A DNA stretch of 30,851 bases from positions 1 through 30,851 of the forward strand of contig DKXQ01000042.1 of assembly GCA_002493085.1 (NCBI GenBank). Reading direction: 5' to 3'. The notes beneath the pieces were generated by a model. It saw only the letters and a program-made list of their open reading frames with translations. It did not search any database and was not told where the DNA came from. Positions 7,796 to 15,015 of the stretch are shown here, one piece after another (positions within the stretch are counted from its first letter, which is position 1; each line of letters opens with the position of its first letter). Both the position numbers and the translations under genes were made by a program. Source of the stretch: Lachnoclostridium sp. UBA7122. GTDB taxonomy: Bacteria > Bacillota > Clostridia > Lachnospirales > Lachnospiraceae.

Positions 7796-8408
7796 ATCTG
7801 CCTCCATCTGTACCTGTGGATACTTTGTGTATATTACAAACAAACCTGCCTGGATAAACAGTTTCTAAAAATTGTCTATCTTTACACAGTATAAAATTTT
7901 CTGAATTTTTACAGGAAGATACGCCGGCTGTTATCCCCTGGAATAAAAGAACTGAATGGTTATACAGATCCCGTTCCCTTATCCCAAAGGATAACGTGGC
8001 AGACTGCCACATTATCCATAAAAATCCAAATAATTTCTGCGTGTAATTTCTCAATTACAAATCCCCCAGCCGGGTAACATACACTGGGATAGCCAATCCC
8101 TCACTGTGTTTCTGCCATTGCCTTTGATATGGGATTTCCCTGTCTGGCAGAATCCACAGGCAGCCACTCCCGGAAAATGCTGTCTGCTGAAATTCCGGTG
8201 CCGTTTTATCTCCTTTCCCCCTGGCAGCTACGCCAGTAAACACAAACCTCTGCTCAGTGCCATTTACAGGCAAAATGCAAATTTCCTGTCCAGCCAGTCA
8301 CTCTTAACTGTACTGTAATACCAGACAAAAAAGAAACTGCATCCTGGCACTTCCCCGCACGAAATGGGTTTCTGTTACCTCTTGGCTTTCTGTCAATGAC
8401 AGAGATAG
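7796..8408. other. Region without a confident gene; possible decayed coding
   Basis: No frame here is convincing on its own. A minus-strand frame from about 8309 to 8055 reads protein-like (FVFTGVAARGKGDKTAPEFQ and GLAIPVYVTRLGDL) but has no good start codon or ribosome site. A second minus-strand frame (8054-7761) overlaps the resolvase-like gene and is probably spurious. A small CTGTCA/TGACAG dyad lies near 8391-8403. I read this as a remnant of lost genes or a leader for the downstream operon. Confidence 0.35.
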
Positions 8409-8594
8409 TCAAAGGCGGAAATAAAACCGGGTGTATGCGTGTCCTATTTTATTGTCAAAGTCCAGCAGCTTTTTCAAGCCTGGATTTATCATAAAACACT
8501 CTCTCTGTTTTTCAAACGTCATAAACTGGAAAGTAACACGTTGCATTCTGGCAGGTGGATACTTTTCATAAACTGCTTCTCTTTTTAACCTCAT
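8409..8594 (-). CDS. Small unknown protein
   Basis: 61 residues beginning MRLKREAVYEKYPPARM. The ATG follows GGGGGATTTACTTG, a plausible ribosome site that lies inside one arm of a 12-bp inverted repeat (8595-8606 with 8642-8653), so its translation could be structure-controlled. The sequence is basic and aromatic-rich (VTFQFMTFEKQRECFM, IGHAYTRFYFRL) and matches no family I know. It may be a truncated remnant, since protein-like but frame-broken sequence continues downstream. Confidence 0.35.
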   Translation of the reverse strand: MRLKREAVYEKYPPARMQRVTFQFMTFEKQRECFMINPGLKKLLDFDNKIGHAYTRFYFRL

Positions 8595-8745
8595 CAAGTA
8601 AATCCCCCACTTCTATATTGCAGAAACATAAGTGATGGTTAGGGATTTACTTGTTTCAGTGGGAGTACAAACTCCCACTGAAAAGCTGCGGTAGCAGCTA
8701 TGAGGTTATGAGCAAGTAGCGAAGCGGATTGCGAATATCTGCTTG
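8595..8745. repeat. Cluster of four inverted repeats (structured RNA or origin candidate)
   Basis: Four dyads follow one another with almost no spacing. CAAGTAAATCCC (8595-8606) pairs perfectly with 8642-8653, enclosing a nested CACTT/AAGTG. TTTCAGTGGGAGT (8654-8666) pairs over a 4-base loop with 8671-8683 (13 perfect bp). AGCTGC-GGTA-GCAGCT occupies 8684-8699. CAAGTAG (8713-8719) pairs with CTGCTTG (8739-8745) through one wobble. Such density without a gene suggests a folded RNA leader, an oriT/single-strand origin, or a recombinase accessory site. On the minus strand the first dyad would hide the ribosome site of the small gene at 8594. Confidence 0.6.
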
Positions 8746-8764
8746 ACTTACCAGATTACAAAAA

Positions 8765-8789
8765 CCAGCCACTTTTTTCCGATGGCTGG
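8765..8789 (-). terminator. Intrinsic terminator of first XRE gene
   Basis: On the minus strand CCAGCCA-N11-TGGCTGG is followed immediately by TTTTTG, 17 bases after the stop of the XRE gene at 8806. This is a standard rho-independent terminator. Confidence 0.75.
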
Positions 8790-8805
8790 CTATAAAAATT
8801 TTTAC

Positions 8806-9138
8806 CTATTCTAAAAGCATCAGATTATCAGCTGCTGCCTGTAAGATCTTTTCCAGATACTGTTTTTGCCTGTCACTCCTGCCTTCAAAAAATTTGCTTG
8901 CCATCTCCTTCTTTTCCCTTTCTTTCCCAAACAAAAGAAAATCAGTACTGGCATCCAGTATTTGTGCAATCTCCATAAGTTTGTCCACAGGACAGGCAGT
9001 TTCCCCATTTTCAATGCGTTGTAATTGTCTTTCATTCGTATAATCCAGACATTCTGCCAGACTGCACTGTGTCATATTTTTATGTTTACGCACTTGTTTT
9101 ATTCTTTTTCCAACAGCTTTTTTATCGTAATACTCCAC
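8806..9138 (-). CDS. XRE-family transcriptional regulator
   Basis: 110 residues. The N-terminal Cro/CI-type helix-turn-helix covers residues about 8-66 (VGKRIKQVRKHKNMTQCSLAECL, then RQLQRIENGETACPVDKLMEIAQIL). A 40-residue tail (FEGRSDRQKQYLEKILQAAADNL) resembles tails of short ICE-borne XRE regulators. It starts with GTG, preceded by GAGGAAAAA. It likely represses local promoters or senses a small molecule through its tail; targets are unknown. A hydrophobic micro-ORF starts 51 bases beyond its start on the opposite strand. Confidence 0.85.
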   Translation of the reverse strand: MEYYDKKAVGKRIKQVRKHKNMTQCSLAECLDYTNERQLQRIENGETACPVDKLMEIAQILDASTDFLLFGKEREKKEMASKFFEGRSDRQKQYLEKILQAAADNLMLLE

Positions 9139-9189
9139 TTTTTCCTCATTCCCGGTACCTCTTTTTTTGTTAACAGAGAGTATTGTACT

Positions 9190-9294
9190 ATGATAGATAA
9201 AATAACAGGAGTGACAAAACCAGCTATTTGGGGTGGAATATTGTACACCTTTTTTATAACACTTCTGTTGGGACTGACAGAACCTGCAGGATAA
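9190..9294 (+). CDS. Putative hydrophobic micropeptide on opposite strand
   Basis: 34 codons on the plus strand, in the gap between two XRE genes. The frame can start at ATG 9190 (peptide begins MIDKITG) or GTG 9211 and contains a membrane-like core, IWGGILYTFFITLLLG, then TEPAG. A possible promoter is TTGTTA-16 bp-TATGAT, with its -10 overlapping the ATG, so a start at 9211 or a downstream TTG is more compatible. Size and hydrophobicity fit a type I toxin or a short signalling peptide divergent from a regulator. The ribosome site is weak and the frame could be chance. Confidence 0.28.
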   Translation: MIDKITGVTKPAIWGGILYTFFITLLLGLTEPAG

Positions 9295-9309
9295 ACAAAA
9301 AACAGAACC

Positions 9310-9330
9310 GTTATTCTTTTAAATAACGAT
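9310..9330 (-). terminator. Terminator overlapping end of second XRE gene
   Basis: On the minus strand CGTTATT and AATAACG form a 7-bp stem spanning the stop codon, followed by GTTCTGTTTTTTG. It probably ends the transcript of the XRE gene at 9655-9311. Confidence 0.6.
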
Positions 9331-9655
9331 CCTGTCCTTTAAAAATCTGTTCTACCATATGGAGTGCAAATTCAATTTCCCCTTCGCTTCTCTTTTCCAT
9401 CATAAAAACAAACCGTTCTATGTATTCTTCCTGGCTTTTTCTGCCTAATAAGGAAAGTGGAGGCACATCCAGTGCCTGTACAATCCTGATATAAGTATCC
9501 AGGCTCATTGCCCGTCTTCCACTTTCTATGCTTTTGATGGTATCCACAGATACCTCTGCCTGCTCTGCAAGCTGTTCCTGGGAAATCCCATGCTGCTTTC
9601 TCTTTGTTTTCATATTTCCAGCTATGGTTCCATATAAATTTTTCATCCTGTCCAT
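9311..9655 (-). CDS. XRE-family regulator under predicted AgrA control
   Basis: 114 residues starting MDRMKNLYG, with AAAGGA seven bases upstream of ATG. The helix-turn-helix covers residues about 8-62 (MKTKRKQHGISQEQLAEQAEVS, TIKSIESGRRAMSLDTYIRI). The C-terminal 45 residues (EYIERFVFMMEKRSEGEIEFALHMVEQIF) are helical with no known domain. It is the gene directly after agrB and has its own promoter with AgrA-type direct repeats (9710-9739) and an extended -10 TGCTATACT. This makes it the likely output of the quorum-sensing system, a relay that could switch element functions with cell density. Its own targets are unknown. Confidence 0.85.
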   Translation of the reverse strand: MDRMKNLYGTIAGNMKTKRKQHGISQEQLAEQAEVSVDTIKSIESGRRAMSLDTYIRIVQALDVPPLSLLGRKSQEEYIERFVFMMEKRSEGEIEFALHMVEQIFKGQDRYLKE

Positions 9656-9680
9656 TACAATATCCTTTCTGGGAAAGCAG

Positions 9681-9747
9681 TATAGCATAAAATATTGCAA
9701 CTACGGACAAAATGTAACCACTTTACAATTAAGTGTAACGCTTTGCA
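9681..9747 (-). promoter_or_regulatory. AgrA-type promoter of second XRE gene
   Basis: Minus strand: direct repeats GTTACACTT (9739-9731) and GTTACATTT (9718-9710) start 21 bp apart, containing ACACTT and ACATTT. This fits the ACAnTT half-sites with 12-bp spacing of AgrA/ComE-type LytTR regulators. Twenty-five bases after the second ACATTT comes TATACT, in the extended context TGCTATACT. The upstream 18-mer TGCAAAGCGTTACACTTA (9747-9730) is identical in the agrD promoter. Confidence 0.75.
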
Positions 9748-10316
9748 CAAATTTTTCCAAAAACCATAAAAAGTGCCGTTAAAAAAACACTGGTATACCC
9801 TGCACAAAAATAGCGGTATGCTTCCATACAATATAAAACAATAAGAATACATAGTTGTATAGAAGCAATACAATGGCTAATTCTCATAAAAAACCTGCGT
9901 TCTTCTTCATCCAGCCTTTTCTTTGGGCTTTCCACGGGACTTAGTACAAAAATAACCAGAAAAGCCGCTGCTAACACGGATATCCGCAAGGCTGCTGGAA
10001 ATACTTTTATAATAATAGGATAAGAATAAACAGGCAGAAACAACACGAAAACAGAACACAGATAACAAAGCCACCTGCTGTTACAGTGGATACCGCCACT
10101 ATAACTACGCAAGGTTCCATAAAAGAACAGGAAGGCTGCCACAATCCCCAGTCTTCCTGTTACCACACCCACCACAACGGCTGTCAGAAGGTTCCCTGCC
10201 ATGACAATCCCATTTTCTACCCCATAACGGTACAGCCCTGCATCTTCCTTTTGTATAACCCCATTTTTTACCAGTCTATTGCTTATTTTTTCAGCAAATG
10301 ATGAAATACCTCCCAT
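9729..10316 (-). CDS. agrB: AgrB-type peptide-processing membrane protease
   Basis: 195 residues, the usual AgrB length. AgrB is the membrane cysteine protease that cuts the C-terminus of the AgrD propeptide and forms the thiolactone. The signature LRSYSGGIHCNSRWLC places H77 and C84, the same positions as the catalytic pair of Staphylococcus aureus AgrB. Hydrophobic segments lie at about 39-66, 83-103, 106-128 and 145-185, consistent with a polytopic membrane protein. Start ATG has AGAGGGG six bases upstream and lies 13 bases after the agrD stop, so agrD and agrB form a two-gene transcript behind the AgrA-type promoter. Confidence 0.95.
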   Translation of the reverse strand: MGGISSFAEKISNRLVKNGVIQKEDAGLYRYGVENGIVMAGNLLTAVVVGVVTGRLGIVAAFLFFYGTLRSYSGGIHCNSRWLCYLCSVFVLFLPVYSYPIIIKVFPAALRISVLAAAFLVIFVLSPVESPKKRLDEEERRFFMRISHCIASIQLCILIVLYCMEAYRYFCAGYTSVFLTALFMVFGKICAKRYT

Positions 10317-10329
10317 AAGAAACCCCTCT

Positions 10330-10497
10330 TTAAAACTTTCTTAGTTTTTTTGCATTTTCTGGCAAGGTATCCTGGCCCAGTATAAACCAGCAGCAGGTAT
10401 GTACACTGAACATGGTTACCATCAGTGCCATAGCGGCTGTCATTGATAACATGGTTTCCTTTAACTTGCTACAAAATAATTCTCTCTTTGACATCAT
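10330..10497 (-). CDS. agrD: AgrD-type autoinducing peptide precursor
   Basis: 55 residues (54 if the second ATG is used); AAGGAGG lies five bases before the first ATG. It has the three-part AgrD plan: N-terminal amphipathic/hydrophobic helix (residues about 4-31), peptide core HTCCWFIL (33-40), and acidic-then-basic tail GQDTLPENAKKLRKF with the LPEN region AgrB recognises. By analogy with clostridial and Listeria AgrD, the mature signal is probably a five-residue thiolactone ring CWFIL (C36-L40), with HTC or longer as exocyclic tail. Because two Cys are adjacent, the ring CCWFI is an alternative. The gene lies between agrC and agrB. Confidence 0.88.
   Translation of the reverse strand: MMSKRELFCSKLKETMLSMTAAMALMVTMFSVHTCCWFILGQDTLPENAKKLRKF
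10378..10392 (-). other. Predicted autoinducing-peptide ring (CWFIL)
   Basis: Codons 36-40 of agrD. A Cys followed by four residues, mostly bulky hydrophobics, just before a GQDTLPEN tail is the pattern of thiolactone Agr peptides; the Clostridium perfringens ring CLWFT is similar in character. Ring choice is inferred from spacing to the tail. Confidence 0.6.
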
Positions 10498-10534
10498 TCT
10501 GTCCTCCTTATGTTTATTTTTTACAAGACAAAGG

Positions 10535-10600
10535 ATACCACACAATTTCTTCTTTTTTTCCAAAGTGTCACAAAACGACAGGTAAGTGTAACGCTTTGCA
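10535..10600 (-). promoter_or_regulatory. AgrA-type autoinduced promoter of agrDB
   Basis: Minus strand: direct repeats GTTACACTT (10592-10584) and GTGACACTT (10571-10563) start 21 bp apart. They are followed after 25 bases by TATCCT as -10. Repeat type, period and distance to the -10 match those ahead of the second XRE gene exactly, and an identical 18-mer overlaps the first repeat in both (10600-10583). The agrD start is about 40 bases further on. This supports positive feedback on signal production. Confidence 0.78.
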
Positions 10601-10636
10601 TTTCTGGTATTCTTTTTCTGTTTCTGCCTATAGTTT

Positions 10637-11956
10637 CTATTTTTCTTTATCTGCCATCTTTTCTTCCTGTATTCCAATCCCATAAAGCATCACAGCCGCC
10701 TCAAAACTGTTTCCTTTATCAGAAAAACTTGCAGTACCATTATATTTTTCTACTACTTTTTGTACACTGGAAATTCCCCTGCCATGGCTGTAACTATCTT
10801 CCTTAGTCGTATGTAACTCTGGATTTTTTTCGGCATCCTTGCTATTTTCAATAATTAAAATTAATTTGCCATCCACATATTTGTTTTCTATCCTCAGATA
10901 CCTGTTTTCCTCTTTTACTTTCTGGCACGCTTCCAGGGCATTATCCAGAAGGTTTCCATACAGCACCCCGATATCCCCGGTATCCATCTGCATTTCCTTT
11001 GGTATAAAAACAGAACTTTCCATACGGATACCTGTTTTCTTTGCTATGCCTGCTTTCATACGCAGTACCGAATCTACAACAGGATTATCAGAATAATGAT
11101 TATCATCTACCGTTTCCAGTTCCTTATATATCTGTCCAAGCTGTTCTTTTATCTGGTCTGTTGTCCCTTCTTCCAGCAGATGGTATAATCCAGCCATCCT
11201 GTTTTTTAAGTCATGTTTCAACGTCTGCACATAGTCATTCCGCCTTTCCACTTCCCCATAATAAATCTCCTGGTAATGCATTTCCTCCCGGTATAATTCA
11301 TCTTCATGGCGTTTTTTCATCAGGATAGTATATCTTTCCGTCATATATAAGATTAAATAATAGGTCAGCATAATAGAAATGATAATACTGATACACATAA
11401 CAAGACTTTTCCATGTTCCAGATTCCAGGGAAAGCACTACAATCAGGCAGCAGTTCACTACGGCGAGGATAAATACAACAGCAACTGCCCCTGCAACTCC
11501 TTTTGGCAGTCCAGATGGACGTAAGTTTTTCAGACGTGAAACCCGGCAGACCAGGTAAACCAGATTACACCGCAGTAATTCCCCTGTCACTATTACAAAA
11601 TAATACTGGTAAGTTTTTATTTCTGAAAAATGGTACTTGAAACTACGTAATAACACAAATCCCACTGGCTCTACTAAAATCCCTACCCCAATAAAAATAG
11701 AAACCTCTACTATTTTTTGTAAGGCATTTCCTTTAAATAATAAGGAAACCAGAAAAAGCACAGCTGCCAGTGCCGCCAGGTTTGCAAAAGGATTTCCTGC
11801 ACAGTTTACCCATGCCCATGCAGCCGCCAGAATTATCATAAAACAGATACAAGCTATATGGTAACATTTTTTCTGCTTTTGGAATGTAGAAAGATAATAC
11901 CAGAAAACCCCTAAATCAAAGAGATTGATAAAAAAGCTGGCGAAAAAGGCTGCCAT
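10637..11956 (-). CDS. agrC: AgrC-type sensor histidine kinase (GHKL)
   Basis: 439 residues. About six or seven membrane segments occupy residues 1-210, the peptide sensor of AgrC proteins. A helical stretch leads to the H-box TLKHDLKNRM with H248, followed by the GHKL ATPase N-box NLLDNALEAC (N335/N339) and G-box HGRGISSV (391-398). It would autophosphorylate on binding the AgrD-derived peptide and pass phosphate to the adjacent response regulator. ATG lies one base after the regulator's stop (TAA-T-ATG), and the ribosome site AGGAGG is inside the regulator's last codons, so the two are translationally coupled. Standard AgrC length and layout. Confidence 0.92.
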   Translation of the reverse strand: MAAFFASFFINLFDLGVFWYYLSTFQKQKKCYHIACICFMIILAAAWAWVNCAGNPFANLAALAAVLFLVSLLFKGNALQKIVEVSIFIGVGILVEPVGFVLLRSFKYHFSEIKTYQYYFVIVTGELLRCNLVYLVCRVSRLKNLRPSGLPKGVAGAVAVVFILAVVNCCLIVVLSLESGTWKSLVMCISIIISIMLTYYLILYMTERYTILMKKRHEDELYREEMHYQEIYYGEVERRNDYVQTLKHDLKNRMAGLYHLLEEGTTDQIKEQLGQIYKELETVDDNHYSDNPVVDSVLRMKAGIAKKTGIRMESSVFIPKEMQMDTGDIGVLYGNLLDNALEACQKVKEENRYLRIENKYVDGKLILIIENSKDAEKNPELHTTKEDSYSHGRGISSVQKVVEKYNGTASFSDKGNSFEAAVMLYGIGIQEEKMADKEK

Positions 11957-11957
11957 A

Positions 11958-12665
11958 TTACATCATCCTCCTGATAAAAGCCATATGCTTTTCTTTCATC
12001 TTCTGTTTATGTATCCTTGTGACAAAAAGACGTTCCCCATTATCTAATACTACTTCTTCCCCTTCCACTGCTTTGATATGCCCCAGGTTGACAATATAGG
12101 ACATATGGATATGTACAAATACGTTTTCATCCAGCTGTTTCCAGACTTCTTCTGTTGTCATATTGGCTGCCAGTTCTTCTGAAATAGTATGGATTACCAC
12201 CTTCCGTCCCTTTTTTTCAAAATAAAGGATATCCTCCATACTTACCAAAAACTGGTTTTTGCGGAAATGGAATATAAAATCTTTTTTAACTGTATCTAAA
12301 TATTGTATTACTTTTAGCAAAACCTGTTCCAGTTTTTCCTTTGTGATTGGTTTCTGGATAAAATCAAAAGTTATCACCTGGAACACTTCCAGCACATGTT
12401 CTATATAACTTGTTAAAAATACAAAAACTGCTTTTTTATCCTTATCCCGTATCTTTCCTGCCAGTTCTACACCATCCATCCCTGGCATTTCAATATCAAA
12501 AATATACAAATGGTAAGCCTTCTGATGCTTTTCACAATAATCCAGCAGTTCCTTTCCGCTAAAAAACACATCATAATTAACAGGATACTGGCAAAATCCA
12601 TCCAATGCTTTTTCCAATAATTCAATATCTGTCCTGCTGTCATCACAAACCGCAATTTCTAACAT
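11958..12665 (-). CDS. agrA: AgrA-type LytTR response regulator
   Basis: 235 residues. Receiver domain residues 1-120: acidic pair CDD at 7-9, phosphoacceptor D57 in YIFDIEMPGMDG, LTS about 84-86 and the KP switch lysine in FIQKP. LytTR DNA-binding domain about 128-230 (IFHFRKNQFLVSMEDILYFE, VVIHT, FVHIHMSYIVNLGHI). LytTR regulators bind 9-bp direct repeats, and such repeats are present in front of agrDB and the second XRE gene. Start at MLEIAV: AGGGAGG lies six bases upstream, while the ATG two codons earlier touches it. It is first in the agrA-agrC pair, which has its own promoter. Confidence 0.93.
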   Translation of the reverse strand: MLEIAVCDDSRTDIELLEKALDGFCQYPVNYDVFFSGKELLDYCEKHQKAYHLYIFDIEMPGMDGVELAGKIRDKDKKAVFVFLTSYIEHVLEVFQVITFDFIQKPITKEKLEQVLLKVIQYLDTVKKDFIFHFRKNQFLVSMEDILYFEKKGRKVVIHTISEELAANMTTEEVWKQLDENVFVHIHMSYIVNLGHIKAVEGEEVVLDNGERLFVTRIHKQKMKEKHMAFIRRMM

Positions 12666-13052
12666 CAACATCCCTCCCTGAAAATAAAACTCTTTGCAGA
12701 TACGCCTTATCATAATCCTGTTTTTTATACAAGTTAAGGAACAGAGATTTTATATTTTTTAATCAATTCAGGCAGATAAGCCAGTATATTATGGTCACTT
12801 GTCTTCTTTGACAAAGATATTTTATTTAATTTTAGATTATAAATATACATAAAACTTATTTATCATCTTTTACATTCAAAATAAAAATTTAGATACCTGT
12901 TTTCTATCAATAATATTTTTATATTTTGAGTAAAATTTTTCTTTTTCAAAATAAGGCAGGGAATCTGCTAAATGTTAAGTAGATATCCTGCCTTTTCTTT
13001 ATATGATTCTATTATAGTATAGAATCAATCTATATACCTTTACTTTTTTGCT
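12666..13052. promoter_or_regulatory. Intergenic region with agrA promoter and upstream operon terminator
   Basis: AT-rich gap without genes. On the minus strand TTGTCA (12814-12809), a 17-bp spacer and TAATAT (12791-12786) form a good sigma-A promoter for agrAC, with a leader of about 115 bases. No AgrA-type repeats are seen here, so agrAC may be constitutive. At 12953-12994 AAGGCAGG...CCTGCCTT forms the terminator of the cargo operon. At 13004-13027 a 24-bp palindrome with arms TGATTCTAT/ATAGAATCA has no obvious role. Confidence 0.6.
12953..12994 (-). terminator. Terminator of third cargo operon
   Basis: Stem AAGGCAGG/CCTGCCTT, extended by an imperfect inner ATCTGCT/AGTAGAT stem, lies about 60 bases after the esterase stop. 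It is T-rich on both sides (TTATTTTG on minus, TTTTCTTT on plus), so it may work in both directions and insulates agrA from the cargo. Confidence 0.65.
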
Positions 13053-14123
13053 TTATTTCCATTGAAAAAGCCAGCCCATAATATTTTTATCACGACAGAA
13101 AAGATATCCTCCGCCATGCTGGTAAGTAATGCCTGTCCCTTGAAAATAAGAACTATCTTTTATATCTAAAACCAGCAAATGATCAATTTCCTTTTTTGAT
13201 AAGCCCTGCTTTCGATATAACTCATATAATTTCTCATATGCTTCTTTAAAAGGTTTAGAACCATAATATTCATCACTTTCACCAATTACAAAATAAACAG
13301 GTGTCTTTGCCAGGACTACTGGCTGGTATTCCCCATCCCACTGGGAACTGCACATTAATGCTGCCGTAAATAATTCTGGCCGTTTTCCTAAAACAATGGA
13401 TAATGTTTCACCACCGCCAGAATATCCATTAATATATACTCTGTCAGAATCAATGTTATAATGGCTTAAAAAGTATTCTACTAATGCAATTGTCTGGTCA
13501 GCAGAGGTTTCTTCCCAATCTTCCAGTTGTGGTGCAAGAATTATCATATCAGAATGATATTTTCTTGCCTCAAATCCAAAATCTTCTGTTTTAATATTTT
13601 CTGCTACCCCTTGAAAATACAGACCCTGATATCCAGGAAGTGTAATAAATAATGCATACTTTGATTTTTCGTTATAGGAATCTGGAAAATACACATTATA
13701 ATGAATATCTCCATTTTTTTCTGAATGAAATATATTATCCACTAAAAAATCCCTATAATAGCTTGTGCCTGATGTAATCTCTTTTTTATCATTATTTCCA
13801 TTTGTTTTAGAAACAATCCGCACTTTGCATTTATATTTTTTTCCTTGAAATGTTGCTGTTACAACTGCATTTCCCGCATTTTTTGCTGTGATATTTCCTT
13901 TTTTATTTACAAGAATAATCTGGCTATTGGAACTTTTCCATAAAACCTTATTTCTTTTTTTTCTGGAAATTCCTTGCAATTCTAATTGTGTACTTTCCCC
14001 AACAGTGATTACAAGACTTGTTTTATTTAGCTTAAGATTTTGTTTTGCAAAAACTGATCCTTTTAAAAAAGGTATAGTAATAAGAAGAACTACAAATGTT
14101 ATGATAGCAGCTATTTTTTTCAT
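13053..14123 (-). CDS. Exported Big2-domain alpha/beta hydrolase (esterase-like)
   Basis: 356 residues, starting MKKIAAIITF (AAGGA eight bases upstream). Signal peptide about 1-26, then a bacterial Ig-like Big2 domain about 27-104 (LNKTSLVITVGESTQLEL...WKSSNSQIILVNKKGNITAKNAG). The alpha/beta-hydrolase domain of the PHB-depolymerase/esterase type spans about 125-356, with oxyanion region TLPGYQG, nucleophile S235 in YINGYSGGGE, probable acid in VIGESDEY and a late His in TYQHGGG. It probably acts outside the membrane on an ester; the Big2 domain may anchor or position it at the cell surface. Last gene of an operon with an aldo-keto reductase (13-base gap) and an exported flavodoxin. Substrate unknown. 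Confidence 0.82.
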   Translation of the reverse strand: MKKIAAIITFVVLLITIPFLKGSVFAKQNLKLNKTSLVITVGESTQLELQGISRKKRNKVLWKSSNSQIILVNKKGNITAKNAGNAVVTATFQGKKYKCKVRIVSKTNGNNDKKEITSGTSYYRDFLVDNIFHSEKNGDIHYNVYFPDSYNEKSKYALFITLPGYQGLYFQGVAENIKTEDFGFEARKYHSDMIILAPQLEDWEETSADQTIALVEYFLSHYNIDSDRVYINGYSGGGETLSIVLGKRPELFTAALMCSSQWDGEYQPVVLAKTPVYFVIGESDEYYGSKPFKEAYEKLYELYRKQGLSKKEIDHLLVLDIKDSSYFQGTGITYQHGGGYLFCRDKNIMGWLFQWK

Positions 14124-14136
14124 TTCCATCTTCCTT

Positions 14137-14979
14137 TTATCTATGCAGGCCTGTGAGCATTTCCACGGTTTCAGGATCGTAATGAGAGAAAAACAGGCTT
14201 TCTCCCTCATCTAATGCCTCAATTACTGCCATATCATTTTCTTCTAATGTAAAATTAAATACATCTATATTTTGAATCATGCGTTCCTTATGAACTGATT
14301 TTGGAATTACTACAATGCCACTTTGGATTAAGAAACGGAGAGCAACTTGTGCTGTACTCTTTTCATATTTTTTTCCAATTTCTGTGAGAACTGGATTGGT
14401 AAAGAAATCCTTACGTCCTTCTGCAAAAGGTCCCCAGGATTCATGTTGCACTTTATATTTTTCCATATATGCATGTGCCTTTTTCTGTTGCTGGAAAACA
14501 TGGGTTTCTACCTGGTTGATTGCAGGAGGTACTTCTACAAACTGGCAAAGATCAACCAGACGGTCTGGATAAAAGTTAGATACCCCGATTGCCCGAAGCC
14601 ATCCTTCTTTATAAGCCTCTTCCATAGCCCGGTAAGTACCATAATAATCATTAAATGGCTGGTGGATTAATAAAAGATCAATGTACTCTGTCTGAAGCTT
14701 ACGAAGCGATTCCTGAATGGATGCTTTCGCTTTTTCATAGCCTCCATTGCTAATCCATACTTTTGTTGTAAGAAACAGATCATCCCTTGAAACCTTGCAT
14801 TTTGAAATGGCATTTCCTACTGCCTCTTCATTTCCATATGCCTGTGCTGTATCAATCAGACGGTATCCTGTTTCAATTGCATCCAATACACATTGTTCAC
14901 ATTCTTTGTTTGTTACCTGGTATACACCATAGCCTAATACAGGCATTTTGATTCCATTATTTAATGTTACATACTCCAT
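14137..14979 (-). CDS. Aldo-keto reductase (AKR5-like)
   Basis: 280 residues, typical of 2,5-diketo-gluconate reductase/AKR5-type enzymes, which reduce aldehydes and ketones with NADPH in the cytosol. The catalytic tetrad is complete: D43 (LIDTAQAYGNE), Y48, K73 (TTKVW) and H106 (LLIHQP). GVSNF and the late IPKSVHKERMIQN cofactor motif are present. Ribosome site AGAGGA lies before ATG. No signal peptide, unlike both operon neighbours, so this operon mixes exported and cytosolic enzymes. The substrate is not evident; names based on 2,5-DKG would be over-interpretation. Confidence 0.9.
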   Translation of the reverse strand: MEYVTLNNGIKMPVLGYGVYQVTNKECEQCVLDAIETGYRLIDTAQAYGNEEAVGNAISKCKVSRDDLFLTTKVWISNGGYEKAKASIQESLRKLQTEYIDLLLIHQPFNDYYGTYRAMEEAYKEGWLRAIGVSNFYPDRLVDLCQFVEVPPAINQVETHVFQQQKKAHAYMEKYKVQHESWGPFAEGRKDFFTNPVLTEIGKKYEKSTAQVALRFLIQSGIVVIPKSVHKERMIQNIDVFNFTLEENDMAVIEALDEGESLFFSHYDPETVEMLTGLHR

Positions 14980-15015
14980 AAGATGTTCCTCTCTTTCTAT
15001 TTTCTTTCTAAATCA

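Noticed and set aside
7761..8054. Minus-strand frame of 97 codons upstream of the resolvase-like gene
   Set aside because: It overlaps the start of that gene in another frame, its composition looks random, and there is no ribosome site.
9190..9294. Idea that the plus-strand micropeptide is a second AgrD
   Set aside because: It has no Cys or Ser ring residue and no acidic LPEN-like tail, so it does not fit AgrD.
13004..13027. 24-bp palindrome (arms TGATTCTAT) as a terminator
   Set aside because: No T-run follows on the relevant strand, and a better terminator lies just beyond at 12953-12994; it may be an operator but nothing supports a specific one.
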